In this document: positions 8,734 through 18,088 of the stretch, one piece after another
How positions within the stretch are numbered: position 1 is the stretch's first letter
How the letters are laid out: each line of letters begins with the position of its first letter
Assembly: GCA_964626055.1 (NCBI GenBank)
Contig: CAZVDF010000001.1
Location: 101,017-165,016 of the forward strand
Length of the DNA stretch: 64,000 bases
Origin: JAFGSG01 sp964626055
GTDB lineage: Bacteria > Spirochaetota > UBA4802 > JAFGDQ01
Direction: 5' to 3'
Translations under genes and position numbers: made by a program
The notes under the pieces: generated by a model
What the model was told of the DNA's origin: nothing
The model's input: the letters and a program-made list of their open reading frames with translations, nothing else
The model's database searches: none

Positions 8734-9864
8734 ATGTCTAAAAGTTTCACAAGCTTCTTTGCCTCGCGCTGGGGAATTGTTATTACCGGCGCAGTTATAG
8801 GCATCCTCGCCCCGCTTCTGCAATACGCCGGCAATCCTGCCAATATGGGGATATGCGTCGCGTGCTTCGAACGCGACATTGCAGGCGCACTGGGACTGCA
8901 TCGCGCGGGAGTTGTGCAGTACATCCGTCCCGAGATCATCGGTTTCGTGTTCGGCTCTCTTATCGCGGCGCTTGTTTTCCGGGAATTCAAAGCGCGCGCG
9001 GGCTCATCTCCGATAGTCCGCTTCGTTCTCGGCCTTTTCGCTATGATAGGCGCCCTCGCATTCCTCGGATGCCCATGGAGAGCTCTCCTTCGCCTCGCCG
9101 GCGGAGACCTTAACGCCATTACCGGGCTTGTCGGCCTCGCCGCAGGAATCGCGATCGGGGTCTTATTTTTAAGATCCGGCTATACGCTGGGGCGGTCTGC
9201 GCGCGTAAGCAGCATAGCGGGATGGATTATGCCTGTAATCATGGCCGGACTGTTTTTGCTTCTCATATTTGCTCCTAAATTCAGCGAAGGGGGCCCCATA
9301 TTTTTCAGCGAAAAAGGCCCGGGCTCGCTACACGCGCCTTTACTGATCTCCCTGGGAGCAGGCCTTGTAATAGGTTTCCTTGCACAGCGCACGCGCTTCT
9401 GCACGATGGGCTCAATACGCGACATTATACTCATGAAAGATTTTCATCTTATGAGCGGGGTAATAACCCTGCTTATCGTCGCATTTATCGTCAATCTTTT
9501 CCTCGGAAAAGTAAACTTCGGTTTTGACGCGCAGCCTGTCGCTCACAGCAGCCATCTCTGGAACTTCCTGGGCATGACCCTCGCGGGGCTCGCTTTTGCG
9601 CTTGCCGGCGGGTGCCCGGGAAGACAGCTTTTCCTTTCCGGCGAGGGAGACGGAGATTCCGCCATCTTCGTACTGGGTATGATCGCAGGCGCGGCATTCG
9701 CCCACAATTTCATGACTGCCGGAAAACCGGATGCCATTGTCGATAACGTTCTGCAGACAGGCGGACTTTCATTTTACGGAATGGCGGCAGTTATTATAGG
9801 ACTCGCGGTATGCCTGATACTCGGTTTTACAATGAGAGAAAAAAAATCGGAGGCAATCAGATGA
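8734..9864 (+). CDS. yedE: YedE-family putative selenium/sulfur transporter
   Basis: A 376-residue inner-membrane protein with about ten hydrophobic segments. Each half carries cysteine/glycine motifs typical of YeeE/YedE transporters: GNPANMGICVACFERDIAG and FLGCPWRALLRLAGGDLNA in the first half, AQRTRFCTMGSIRDI and LAGGCPGRQLFLSGEGDG in the second. YedE members are linked to selenium metabolism, YeeE members to thiosulfate import; the TusA-like and DUF3343 neighbours favour the selenium branch. GGAGG at 8721-8725 places the start at 8734, not at the TTG 15 nt upstream. The stop overlaps the next gene by 4 nt. The gene is visibly more GC-rich than its neighbours. Confidence 0.85.
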   Translation: MSKSFTSFFASRWGIVITGAVIGILAPLLQYAGNPANMGICVACFERDIAGALGLHRAGVVQYIRPEIIGFVFGSLIAALVFREFKARAGSSPIVRFVLGLFAMIGALAFLGCPWRALLRLAGGDLNAITGLVGLAAGIAIGVLFLRSGYTLGRSARVSSIAGWIMPVIMAGLFLLLIFAPKFSEGGPIFFSEKGPGSLHAPLLISLGAGLVIGFLAQRTRFCTMGSIRDIILMKDFHLMSGVITLLIVAFIVNLFLGKVNFGFDAQPVAHSSHLWNFLGMTLAGLAFALAGGCPGRQLFLSGEGDGDSAIFVLGMIAGAAFAHNFMTAGKPDAIVDNVLQTGGLSFYGMAAVIIGLAVCLILGFTMREKKSEAIR

Positions 9865-10070
9865 CAATTGAAATTAACGCTCGCGGTTTATCGTGCCCGC
9901 AGCCGGTAATCCTGGCAAAAAAAGCAGTAGACGCAGATAAATTCCCTGTTCATGTGTTTGTCGATACCGTTACAGCCCGCGAAAACGTAAAACGCATGGC
10001 TGAAAATGCCGGATGCAAAGTGCAGATCGAAGAAACCGGCGATGAATTCAAACTGATATTGAACAAATAA
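9861..10070 (+). CDS. TusA/SirA-family sulfur (selenium) carrier protein
   Basis: A 69-residue cytosolic protein of the TusA fold. The active cysteine lies in the family motif RGLSCPQPVI near residue 12. TusA-like proteins carry persulfide (or, next to YedE, probably selenium) as a Cys adduct. The ATG overlaps the yedE stop as ATGA, with GGAGG about 8 nt upstream, so translation is coupled. A longer in-frame reading would start inside yedE and is not supported by the family start. Confidence 0.88.
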   Translation: MTIEINARGLSCPQPVILAKKAVDADKFPVHVFVDTVTARENVKRMAENAGCKVQIEETGDEFKLILNK

Positions 10071-10157
10071 GAATTAATTAAAATGACTGTATATAAAAGG
10101 TCAGAATCCTTTTAAATGATTATTGTCAAAGTCAATAACAGATCATTATAATTAATA

Positions 10158-10192
10158 CTTCAGCCCCCCGGCTTCCCTATGGGGGGCTGAAG
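10158..10192. terminator. 12-bp GC-rich hairpin
   Basis: CTTCAGCCCCCC (10158-10169) and GGGGGGCTGAAG (10181-10192) form a perfect 12-bp stem with an 11-nt loop, 90 nt after the TusA-like gene. No T-run follows immediately on either strand, so it may be a terminator or a transcript-end stabiliser. Confidence 0.5.
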
Positions 10193-10317
10193 ATAAAAAA
10201 TGTATTTCAAACTGTATCTGCAATTAATTTTAAAATAGCCTGTCGTTATTTATACAAATTAATATTTTTATGATAAGTTGATAATATGCCATCAACAATT
10301 AATCGCTTATAAAATAT

Positions 10318-10548
10318 ATGAAAAATAATGTTCAATATTCCGTAATTATTGTGGATTCAACCAGTCACGCGCTGCGCATTGAAAAAGAGCTCTTAAAAGA
10401 CGGCTTCGAATGCAGGCTTGTGCCCGTACCGAGAATCTTAAGCTCGGACTGCGGCGTGTGTGTCCGCATTAATAAAAACGATAAAAATGCCGTATTACAG
10501 AAACTAGCAGATGTTAATGCTATGTACGAAAGCGCGCATGACGTTTGA
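10318..10548 (+). CDS. DUF3343 protein (putative Se/S carrier-like)
   Basis: A 76-residue protein. The N-terminal YSVIIVDSTSHALRIEKELL followed by CRLVPVPRILSSDCGVCVR matches DUF3343, where the PR-x-[IL]-S-S-x-C-G motif with its cysteines is conserved. This family is often found beside YedE and TusA-like genes and has been proposed as a selenium/sulfur carrier; that role is not proven. A hairpin and about 250 bp separate it from the TusA-like gene, so it may have its own promoter. It converges on the SDR gene with a 10-nt gap. Confidence 0.75.
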   Translation: MKNNVQYSVIIVDSTSHALRIEKELLKDGFECRLVPVPRILSSDCGVCVRINKNDKNAVLQKLADVNAMYESAHDV

Positions 10549-10558
10549 AAAACGATCC

Positions 10559-11323
10559 CTATATAGTAAGATTGCCCCCGTCAACGTATATGCTCTGCCC
10601 AGTAATAAATCCCGCTGCGCCTGAAGCTAAAAAAAGAACTGCCCCAACAATGTCCTCCGGTTCAGCCATACGGCCAATCGGAATGCCTGCTGTCATTCTC
10701 TTTGACATCTCGGGATTTGACCAGATCGGTTTGCTGAATTCGGTGCGCGTTATGGCCGGCCCTACCGCATTTACCCTGACGCCGTACTCTGCCCATTCAT
10801 GCGCCATGCATCGTGTCAGCATTTTTAGCGCTGCCTTGCTTGTATTGTACGCTGCCATGCCTTTTTCGGTTTTTTCCGCGCCTGTTGTGGTTATATTGAT
10901 TATGCTGCCGCTTTTCTGTTCTATCATCCGGCGGGCTGCCAGACGAGACAGGAGCCACACTGCCTTAACGTTTGTGTCGAACACCTTATCCCATCCGTCC
11001 TCGCGCATATCGATAAGGCTGCGCATCGCACTGCGAGCTGCATTGTTCACAAGGATATCTATTTTACCGAATGCATTTATCGCGGCATTAACAACATTTT
11101 CCAGCTGTTCATTAACCGTAAGATCGGCCTGCACGGCAATTGCTTTGCCGCCGGCTTTTTTAATTTCCTCTGCAACCGATTCGATCTCCTGCTTTGTGCG
11201 CGCAGCGACAATCACAGAAGCTCCCGAGGCCGCAAGTCCTAAAGAAATGGCTCGGCCTATCCCTTTCCCTCCTCCGGTAACGACAGCTGACTTTCCTCGC
11301 AAATCAAAGTTTGAATTTTCCAT
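10559..11323 (-). CDS. SDR-family NAD(P)-dependent oxidoreductase
   Basis: A 254-residue classical short-chain dehydrogenase. Cofactor motif TGGGKGIGR near residue 16, NNAARSA for the NNAG position, and the catalytic YNTSK (Y-x3-K) near residue 157 are present. At the catalytic serine position the sequence is INITTTG, so Thr replaces Ser; Thr may still work. C-terminal GFITGQSIYVDGG is typical. AGGAGA 6 nt upstream supports the ATG at 11323 rather than 11341. The substrate is not predictable; family names such as FabG or glucose dehydrogenase would be guesses. Confidence 0.85.
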   Translation of the reverse strand: MENSNFDLRGKSAVVTGGGKGIGRAISLGLAASGASVIVAARTKQEIESVAEEIKKAGGKAIAVQADLTVNEQLENVVNAAINAFGKIDILVNNAARSAMRSLIDMREDGWDKVFDTNVKAVWLLSRLAARRMIEQKSGSIINITTTGAEKTEKGMAAYNTSKAALKMLTRCMAHEWAEYGVRVNAVGPAITRTEFSKPIWSNPEMSKRMTAGIPIGRMAEPEDIVGAVLFLASGAAGFITGQSIYVDGGNLTI

Positions 11324-11413
11324 ACGGTTCTCCTGGAACATTTCATAGAATTATTAGAATTCGTCTTAAAAATATAGATTCATATATATGATTAATGACT
11401 CTTCGAAGAGTAT

Positions 11414-11444
11414 CCTGAAAAATTTCAACCTGGACTTTTTCAGG
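11414..11444. terminator. Bidirectional hairpin after pncB
   Basis: CCTGAAAAA (11414-11422) and TTTTTCAGG (11436-11444) form a 9-bp stem whose A/T part gives a short U-run on either strand. A second stem, AGCAGTT / AACTGCT at 11464-11491, overlaps the pncB stop codon. Together they probably end the pncA-pncB transcript. Confidence 0.45.
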
Positions 11445-11489
11445 GAACATCCGTGTATAGCATAGCAGTTCCCTGTTCTCCGGAAACTG

Positions 11490-12956
11490 CTAAATAGTCT
11501 TTAATGTATTCTCCCTGAGCCCGCTGATAAGCGAAGTCTTTAATTTTTTAAGATTGTCGGATAAACTGACCTTGTATGTGTGCGGGTTCAGAAGCCTTCT
11601 GTATGTCTTGTCAAGCAAATTGACCTGGCTTTGCCTGTAATCCCTGATTTCCGACAATGATCTGGATCCGTTGATCCTTTTGCCTTTTTCCATAACTTTT
11701 ACAAGGAGAGGTTCGGCGCAGTCATAAAATTTAAGCACAAATCCCGCATAATCGGTCGAGGGGTGATTGAACCTGATGTATTCTTTGCCGATTATCCTCT
11801 CTTTTAAAACAGCCTCCTCTTCCTCCAGATATAACAGATCGCAAAGCATATTTTTGCCGCGATAGAATCTCATAACATTTTTTACTCCGGGATTCGTTAT
11901 CTTTTCGGACTGGTTGGATATTTTTATGCACGGCCTGATCGCACCGCCTTTCTTTCGGGCGACTATCTTATATACGCCCGGAAGAGCCGGGTCATTGCCT
12001 CCCGTGACTAGCCTTGTGCCGATCCCCCACGCGTCGATAGGGGCCCCACTGCTTTTTATCTGCCTGATGACCCATTCGTCAATATCGCTCGAAATAAATA
12101 TCTTCACTTCTGCAAGGCCTGCTTCATCGAACATCTTTCTGGCTTCCATACTGAGATACTCAAGATCGCCGCTGTCTATGCGAATGCCAATAAGGGACGG
12201 TTGCTTGTTTTTAAGTTCTTTAAACACGGTTATTGCATTCGGAATTCCGGATTTAAGCGTATCGATGGTATCCACAAGCAGCACGCACCTGTCTGGATAA
12301 ATTTCAGCGTATTTACGGAACGCCTCCAGCTCGTTCTCCGCGGCCATTACCCAGCTGTGAGCCATTGTGCCGCTGACCGGAATCCCGTAAATCTTCCCTG
12401 CAAGGGTGTTTGATGTCGCCGAAGCGCCGCCTATAAAAGCGGCGCGCGCTGCCGAAAGAGCGCCGTCGATACCCTGCGCTCTTCTCAGCCCGAATTCCAG
12501 TATGGATTTCCCGTCTGCCGTATCGGATATGCGCGCGCTCTTTGTGGCTATAAGAGTCTGGAAGTTCAAAAAGTTCAGTACGATGCTTTCAATAAGCTGT
12601 ATCTCAACAAGGTTGCCCGAAATCCGCATAAGCGGCTCTTTCGGAAAAACAACTGTGCCTTCCTTTATGCTGTAAACATCGCCGTTAAATTTAAATCCGG
12701 ACAGGTAATCGATGAATTCTTTTTTAAAGAGCGCCTGCGATTCCAGATACCTGAGATCATCATCGCTGAATTTTAATTCCCCTATAGCATCCAGCAGCGG
12801 GTCAAGCCCGGCAAAAATCGAATACCCGCCGTTAAAAGGCTGATACCTGAAAAACATCTCAAATACGCCTTCTTCATCAGGGGATTTGAAAAAATACCCC
12901 TGCATCATGGTCAGTTCGTAAAAGTCGGTCAGAAGAGAGAGATTGCCGTACGTCAT
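11490..12956 (-). CDS. pncB: Nicotinate phosphoribosyltransferase
   Basis: Converts nicotinate and PRPP to nicotinate mononucleotide in NAD salvage. At 488 residues it matches the longer bacterial form. LLTDFYELTMMQGYF near the start, EFGLRRAQGIDGALSAARAA in the centre and SGTMAHSWVMA (with the phosphoryl-accepting His) are family signatures. It follows pncA on the same strand, so nicotinamide is deamidated and then ribosylated by adjacent genes. A dispersed palindromic repeat fills the gap between them. Confidence 0.95.
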   Translation of the reverse strand: MTYGNLSLLTDFYELTMMQGYFFKSPDEEGVFEMFFRYQPFNGGYSIFAGLDPLLDAIGELKFSDDDLRYLESQALFKKEFIDYLSGFKFNGDVYSIKEGTVVFPKEPLMRISGNLVEIQLIESIVLNFLNFQTLIATKSARISDTADGKSILEFGLRRAQGIDGALSAARAAFIGGASATSNTLAGKIYGIPVSGTMAHSWVMAAENELEAFRKYAEIYPDRCVLLVDTIDTLKSGIPNAITVFKELKNKQPSLIGIRIDSGDLEYLSMEARKMFDEAGLAEVKIFISSDIDEWVIRQIKSSGAPIDAWGIGTRLVTGGNDPALPGVYKIVARKKGGAIRPCIKISNQSEKITNPGVKNVMRFYRGKNMLCDLLYLEEEEAVLKERIIGKEYIRFNHPSTDYAGFVLKFYDCAEPLLVKVMEKGKRINGSRSLSEIRDYRQSQVNLLDKTYRRLLNPHTYKVSLSDNLKKLKTSLISGLRENTLKTI

Positions 12957-12976
12957 CAGTACACCACCGGTTTATT

Positions 12977-13168
12977 AAGTGTGCGTCTCATAAAAAAATT
13001 CAATTTGCTGATAAATTGAAATACATCATAAAGTTTTCTCCGGAATCAGACCTCCCTGGTTAGCTTTTAATGTTTTAGGATGCTGTTGCATCAGGTCTGA
13101 AAGGCGTCCTCAAAAATTTTATGATGTATTCCAATTTATCGTTAATAATATATATCTATTGTTTAAAT
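12977..13168. repeat. Palindromic intergenic repeat, copy A1
   Basis: Between pncA and pncB. The arms at 13011-13037 (starting ATAAATTGAAATACATC) and 13113-13139 are complementary over 27 nt with two mismatches. Inside, TCAGACC and GGTCTGA form a second paired segment. Conserved blocks CGGAATCAGACC and GCATCAGGTCTGA are shared with copies near 28.5, 62.9 and 63.9 kb. The left end is AGTGTGCGTCTCATAAAA; the right end is less clear. Confidence 0.75.
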
Positions 13169-13179
13169 AAGGCTTTTGC

Positions 13180-13803
13180 TTACAAATCTCCGGTTTCAAT
13201 TATTCTGATCCCGGCGCTTTTCATTTCTTTTACACATTTATCAATGCTGCCTTCCGGAACATTTATCCCCCTGCATGCATTGATAAGAACTGCAGTGTTA
13301 AATCCGTATTTTACCGAATCCATTGCGGAAAAATATACGCAGTAATCGGTCGCCAGCCCGCAAAGATATACATTTTTTATACCAAGAGCGTTTAGATATC
13401 CATGAAGCCCGGTCTCTTTCCTTTTATCATTCTCAAGAAATGCAGAATAAGAATCTATACTCGGATCTGTTCCTTTACGGATAATGCAATTGAATTTAAT
13501 ACTGTTTATATCTTTATGGAAATCGGCTCCGCGTGTTCCCTGAACGCAATGATCTGGCCAGAGAGTCTGCATAATGCCGTTGGCATTCATCTGATCGTAG
13601 ATATTTTTCCCTTTGTGCACGGAAGCGAACGAAAGATGGCTTTGCGGATGCCAGTCCTGAGTGCCTATTACTGTGTCGAATTTGTCCATAATGCCATTGA
13701 TGACCGGTACTATCTTATCTCCGTCATTTACGGCAAGCGCCCCGCCGGGACAAAAGTCATTTTGAACATCAATTACAACGAGAGCTTTTTTCGAATTATT
13801 CAT
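13180..13803 (-). CDS. pncA: Nicotinamidase
   Basis: Hydrolyses nicotinamide to nicotinate and ammonia. A 207-residue isochorismatase-fold protein: catalytic Asp in VVIDVQNDFCPGGAL (about residue 11), metal ligands in TQDWHPQSHLSF, catalytic Lys in IIRKGTDPSIDSYSAF, and the nucleophile Cys in GLATDYCV. All three triad residues are present. GAGG lies 8 nt before the ATG. It precedes pncB on the same strand, forming an NAD salvage unit. Confidence 0.95.
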   Translation of the reverse strand: MNNSKKALVVIDVQNDFCPGGALAVNDGDKIVPVINGIMDKFDTVIGTQDWHPQSHLSFASVHKGKNIYDQMNANGIMQTLWPDHCVQGTRGADFHKDINSIKFNCIIRKGTDPSIDSYSAFLENDKRKETGLHGYLNALGIKNVYLCGLATDYCVYFSAMDSVKYGFNTAVLINACRGINVPEGSIDKCVKEMKSAGIRIIETGDL

Positions 13804-13881
13804 AAAGGCGCCTCATAATCGAAAGACATCTTTAAATACTATTTTATATGTATTTATATTTAAGTCAAAAATAAAATTATT

Positions 13882-15231
13882 TTACTTTCCAATACAGAAT
13901 CTGCTGAAGATGGAATCGAGTATGCTGTCCGGAGATATTTCCCCTGTGATCCCGGAAAGAGTGTCGATCAGGGTCTGCAGCTCAAAAGCGACGATCTCGG
14001 GCTGCTCTTTTACGCGCAGAATATTTTTGCACGCTTCAATATCGGACAGAGCTTTTTCAAGTATCCCTATGACGCGCATATCGGCTACGAATGAATTTTC
14101 GTAGTCTACGAATTCGTTTTGCAGTAATTTACTTAGCTCGCTTTCAAGTTCCGCAAGTCCCTGCCCGGATTTGGCAGAGAAAAAAATCACATTACCGAAT
14201 TGTTTGAACGAATCCGAATCGCATCTGTCGGTAAGATCGGCTTTATTCGCGAGGACAATATGCTTTTTAATTTTTAAGCTTTTAAATATGGCGTTGTCCG
14301 CTTCCGTAACGCCAGGATCCGCTTCAATCACGAAAATTACTACAGGCGCAGTCTCTATTTTTTTTCGAGAAAGCTCTATTCCTATCCGCTCGATTTCGGA
14401 ATCCGCCTCTGTTATGCCGGCAGTATCGATGAGATGCACGGGCAGCCCGGCAAACTGGACTATCTCTCCAATAAGGTCGCGGGTAGTCCCGGGAATATCG
14501 GAAACAATTGCCCTCTCCCTGTTCAGAATAAGATTAAGTATGCTGGATTTCCCGACATTGGGCCTGCCTACTATCGGGACCTCGATCCCGTGCGATATTT
14601 TCTCGCCTATTCTGCATCTCCTGAAAAGATCGGCAATTAGATCGTTTATTTCATGCACCCGCTCGAGCGCTTCTTTATGTGAAACAAACTCAATCTCCTC
14701 CTGGCTGAAGTCAATGCCTGATTCAATGTCCGCCTTTAGCCGAATAACGCGCTCTTTGATCCGGTGAATAATCATCCGCAAAGCTCCGTGCATTTCCCTG
14801 ATCGCCGAGGAAACTTCCCAGCTGCTTTTTGCCGTAATAATATGATTAATTGCCTCCGCTTCAGTCAGATCGATCTTCCCGTTCAGGAAAGCGCGCCTGC
14901 TGAATTCGCCCGGTTCCGCTATTCTCAAACCCCTGTCGCATAAAATCTTTATTAATTTTCTTACCACTATCGGATTTCCGTGGCACGATATCTCCGCCAT
15001 ATCCTCGCCGGTAAAACTGTCAGGCGTCTTATAGTATGTAAGAATGACATCATCAATATATTCATTATTTTGAACAATAGTGCCGTAAGCAGCGTATCTG
15101 TGCTTAATTTTATCCGGCCGGTTAAATACAGACATAACAGCCCCGAGAGTATCGGGGCCGCTGATCCTGATTATGGAAATTGGCGAATTGATGGGAGGAG
15201 TTGCAGAAGCGCAGATAGTGTCTTCCGGCAT
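13882..15231 (-). CDS. mnmE: tRNA modification GTPase MnmE
   Basis: With MnmG it installs the 5-carboxymethylaminomethyl group at U34 of certain tRNAs. Domains: N-terminal formyl-THF-binding domain starting PEDTICASATPP, helical domain, then the G domain with GRPNVGKSS (about residue 220), DIPGTTRD and DTAG, NKAD, and the C-terminal CIGK whose Cys is invariant. Length (449 aa) is normal. I chose the ATG at 15231; an in-frame GTG at 15240, overlapping the khpB stop, would add three residues. It is the last gene of the rpmH cluster. Confidence 0.95.
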   Translation of the reverse strand: MPEDTICASATPPINSPISIIRISGPDTLGAVMSVFNRPDKIKHRYAAYGTIVQNNEYIDDVILTYYKTPDSFTGEDMAEISCHGNPIVVRKLIKILCDRGLRIAEPGEFSRRAFLNGKIDLTEAEAINHIITAKSSWEVSSAIREMHGALRMIIHRIKERVIRLKADIESGIDFSQEEIEFVSHKEALERVHEINDLIADLFRRCRIGEKISHGIEVPIVGRPNVGKSSILNLILNRERAIVSDIPGTTRDLIGEIVQFAGLPVHLIDTAGITEADSEIERIGIELSRKKIETAPVVIFVIEADPGVTEADNAIFKSLKIKKHIVLANKADLTDRCDSDSFKQFGNVIFFSAKSGQGLAELESELSKLLQNEFVDYENSFVADMRVIGILEKALSDIEACKNILRVKEQPEIVAFELQTLIDTLSGITGEISPDSILDSIFSRFCIGK

Positions 15232-15236
15232 TTGTA

Positions 15237-15878
15237 TCACCTTCGCGAAGTCGGAGAAACCTTCACCTTTCTGTAAATCCCCTCCCCTTCGCTTTTGGTA
15301 GAAACGCGCGAGTCATTCTGCAAAGTGAGATGGATAAGCCTTCTTTCAAACGGGTTCATAGGCTCCAGAGTCCACGGCTTCCCGGTTTTTATTACTTTAT
15401 GGGCAATATCTTTGGAAAGTCTTCTTAATGCTTTTTCTCTTTTCTCCCTGTACGATTCAATATCAAGAATAATCTTTTTATCGCTCTGGATTTTGTTCGA
15501 AACGATCAGGTTCAAAAGGAACTGAAGGGCTTCCAGGGTCTTGCCCTGTTTTCCTATGATTAATCCCGATTGTTCGCTGTCCATTTCAATATATATTCTG
15601 TTCGATCCTTCAACAATATCCTTTATTTTAACCTCAATCCCCATTTTATTAATGATGTTTATTAAAATGTCCCTGGCAAAGCTTATTAATTCAGTATCCG
15701 AATCGCTGTAATATACTCTGATCTTTGCCTGCCTTGAAACGCCGAATCCGAAGATCCCGCTCTTCCCTTCATCTACAACTTCTATCCTTACTTCGGAGGC
15801 ATCGTCGATTCCCAGCTCATTTAATGCCTTTTTTGTAGCATCGTCAATTGTTTTCCCTTCAACCTCTAATACGTTCAT
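15237..15878 (-). CDS. khpB: RNA-binding protein KhpB/Jag
   Basis: A 213-residue RNA-binding protein (Jag/KhpB/EloR) encoded next to yidC in many bacteria. Order: Jag N-terminal domain with KSGIFGFGVSRQAKIRV (residues 1-55), KH domain with GLIIGKQGKTLEALQFL (about residue 110), then R3H with NPFERRLIHLTL near residue 175. It binds RNA and affects cell envelope synthesis in Gram-positive species; its role here is inferred. It ends 5 nt before the mnmE ATG. Confidence 0.93.
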   Translation of the reverse strand: MNVLEVEGKTIDDATKKALNELGIDDASEVRIEVVDEGKSGIFGFGVSRQAKIRVYYSDSDTELISFARDILINIINKMGIEVKIKDIVEGSNRIYIEMDSEQSGLIIGKQGKTLEALQFLLNLIVSNKIQSDKKIILDIESYREKREKALRRLSKDIAHKVIKTGKPWTLEPMNPFERRLIHLTLQNDSRVSTKSEGEGIYRKVKVSPTSRR

Positions 15879-16062
15879 GTAAAACCTCCTCGTTATAATT
15901 AATTTCTATATAACGTATTTCTTTTTTATAAATTAATAACCTCCGTATTATATTTATATTATTTTCATTACTCAAGCAATAGATACGCTGCTTAACTTAA
16001 CAAAATTTATACCAGGTTAAAAAAATATCCGTTTTGATGAAATCCTGATCAATTATGACTCT

Positions 16063-17706
16063 TTATGCAGCAGCAGGCTTAACCTTGCTGTTTGTATACA
16101 ACTGATGCAGAATCTGCATTATATTCTGCAATGTCCAGTAAAGCACAAGGCCGGACGGCATATTCCAGAATATCACAATAAAAACAAGCGGCATCAGCAT
16201 CATCATCTTTTGCTGCTGTCCGCCCGCAGCAGAAGGCATGAGCTTTTGCTGGTAGAAAGAAGTAGCGGTCATTATTAACGGTAAAATATTTAAATTGATA
16301 TTGATAAACGGAATTACCGCTACCGTATCCGGCAATGAAAGATCCTTCATCCAGAAAATAAACGGAGCCTGCCACAGATCGATGGAGTTTATAAGAGCGC
16401 TCCAGAGGGCAAAAAAGAAAGGCATCTGAAGTAGCATGGGAAGGCAGCCGCCCAGCGGATTGACTTTATTAGCCTTGTACAGCTTCATCATCTCTTTATT
16501 AAGCACATCCGGTTTGCCCTTGTATTTTTCCTTGAGCTCATTCATTTTCGGCGTAAGCGCCTGCATCCTTTGCATTGAATTTGTAGATTTAATCGTCAGG
16601 GGCATTAATACTATTTTGGAAAGTATCGAAAAAATGACCAGAGACCAGCCTATATTGCCGATAACCTTGTTTATATTCAGCAGACACCAGAGAAGAAAAT
16701 CCCTGATAGGTTCAATCCATTTGCTGACGTCCGCCGCGTCTTTCAAATTTACATCGACTGCAGCCAGTATATCCTTGTTCTTTTCACCGGCGTAAACTTT
16801 AAATGATTTGGCCAGCTTTTGTCCGGGTTCAATTTTGTCGGCAGAAATATACATCCCGGCTTTATGTCCTTTATCAATTCTTGTATCGCAGATAACGCCA
16901 GTTCCGTTGAAATTTTCAGGCAGCATTATAAGCAAAAAATATCTGCTCATTATTCCTGCCCATTTGATCTCGCCGTTTTCTATTTTATAATCCTCTGCCT
17001 TTGAAAAAAATCCTCCGCCTTTTTCGCATTTCATTAATTCATTATTTAAATAATAAACCTGATTTAATTTATTATATGTGTTATCAAAATCCATATCAGG
17101 GCCGAGGAAATCCCCCGGGGATATTATTATGTTACCGTTAGGGAATGAAATCGTCCTATTTCCGAGATTTCTTATATTATATTCGATATTGAAATAATAA
17201 TTATTATCGAGAAATGTGTATGTTTTTTCCAGCAGAGCAGGTTTTCCGTCTACGGAAATATTTGTGCTGAATTTTATTGCATTATCCGATATCCTGGTGT
17301 AATTCCAGATCGTATTTTCAAGAGCATTTCCATGCTCAAACTCTTCCCTGCTCAGATATACTGAAAAATCGAAAACTCCCTTCGCGCCGGACTTATTTTT
17401 GTTTACAACAAGTTCAACATCCCTTTCTTTATAATTAAAATTTTTAATCGAACCGCCTTTGCTGGAAAGGGCAACTTTGTATTTACTTGTCGCGACTTCC
17501 ACTTCGGTTTCCCTGTCAGCTCTCTGCCCAACGACCTTAATTTCAGCCGGAATGCCTGCGGTCTGCTTTTTTTCCACAACAGTTTCCTTCTGAGGCTGGG
17601 AAACCTGGTTTTCTTTTTCCGGAACGGCCGGGTTAAAAAAGCGAATCCATACAAACCAGACCGCGAGCGATAAAACAACTGCAATGATCATTCTTTTAAC
17701 ATCCAT
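16063..17706 (-). CDS. yidC: Membrane protein insertase YidC
   Basis: Inserts and folds inner-membrane proteins with or without Sec. At 547 residues it is the Gram-negative form: one N-terminal membrane helix (residues 5-22), a large periplasmic beta-supersandwich domain up to about residue 330, then the conserved five-helix 60KD_IMP core with GGCLPMLLQMPFFFALWSAL and IMQILHQLYTN at the end. The periplasmic domain supports a diderm envelope. It lies between yidD (145 nt upstream) and khpB. Confidence 0.95.
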   Translation of the reverse strand: MDVKRMIIAVVLSLAVWFVWIRFFNPAVPEKENQVSQPQKETVVEKKQTAGIPAEIKVVGQRADRETEVEVATSKYKVALSSKGGSIKNFNYKERDVELVVNKNKSGAKGVFDFSVYLSREEFEHGNALENTIWNYTRISDNAIKFSTNISVDGKPALLEKTYTFLDNNYYFNIEYNIRNLGNRTISFPNGNIIISPGDFLGPDMDFDNTYNKLNQVYYLNNELMKCEKGGGFFSKAEDYKIENGEIKWAGIMSRYFLLIMLPENFNGTGVICDTRIDKGHKAGMYISADKIEPGQKLAKSFKVYAGEKNKDILAAVDVNLKDAADVSKWIEPIRDFLLWCLLNINKVIGNIGWSLVIFSILSKIVLMPLTIKSTNSMQRMQALTPKMNELKEKYKGKPDVLNKEMMKLYKANKVNPLGGCLPMLLQMPFFFALWSALINSIDLWQAPFIFWMKDLSLPDTVAVIPFININLNILPLIMTATSFYQQKLMPSAAGGQQQKMMMLMPLVFIVIFWNMPSGLVLYWTLQNIMQILHQLYTNSKVKPAAA

Positions 17707-17851
17707 AATTCTTACCTTTGATAATCATATTTCAAAAAAGTTAAAACACTGGGAAATAGTGAATAATAAACAGTTCAAACTGCATCTTTATTTTAAAAAG
17801 TTACATGATGAAATTGAAAAGAAGAGACAACCCCGGGAAAAGCAGGGCGTT

Positions 17852-18088
17852 TCACGGCAGGTCCAATCCACCATCGCAAAAAGGATGACAGCGTAATATT
17901 CTTTTAAAAGACAGGAACAGGCCCTTTAAAAGCCCATGTTTTTTCAATGCGATAATCGCATATGAAGAACATGAAGGATAAAACCTGCAGGAAGAAGGTA
18001 AAACAGGAGACAAAAATAGCTTATATATCTTAATTGCACCAATACATATCATTATAGCGGCGTTTTTAATTAATATTATTAAATTCAA
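17852..18088 (-). CDS. yidD: Membrane insertion efficiency factor YidD
   Basis: A 78-residue protein with the family core YKLFLSPVLPSSCRFYPSCS and the C-terminal RILRCHPFCDGGLD. YidD assists YidC-dependent insertion at the inner membrane. The N-terminal residues 1-20 form an amphipathic or membrane-anchoring helix. The start overlaps the rnpA stop by 4 nt, so translation is coupled. Confidence 0.95.
   Translation of the reverse strand: MNLIILIKNAAIMICIGAIKIYKLFLSPVLPSSCRFYPSCSSYAIIALKKHGLLKGLFLSFKRILRCHPFCDGGLDLP

Noticed and set aside
8478..9119. 213-codon open frame on the minus strand over the yedE leader and gene start
   Set aside because: It is antisense to yedE, whose family motifs are unambiguous, has Arg/Pro/Ala-rich composition expected of a shadow frame in GC-rich DNA, and shows no family motif.
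10545..11348. 267-codon plus-strand open frame
   Set aside because: It is the exact antisense of the SDR gene, which has the Rossmann and Y-x3-K motifs; the plus-strand translation is Ser/Ala-rich without motifs.
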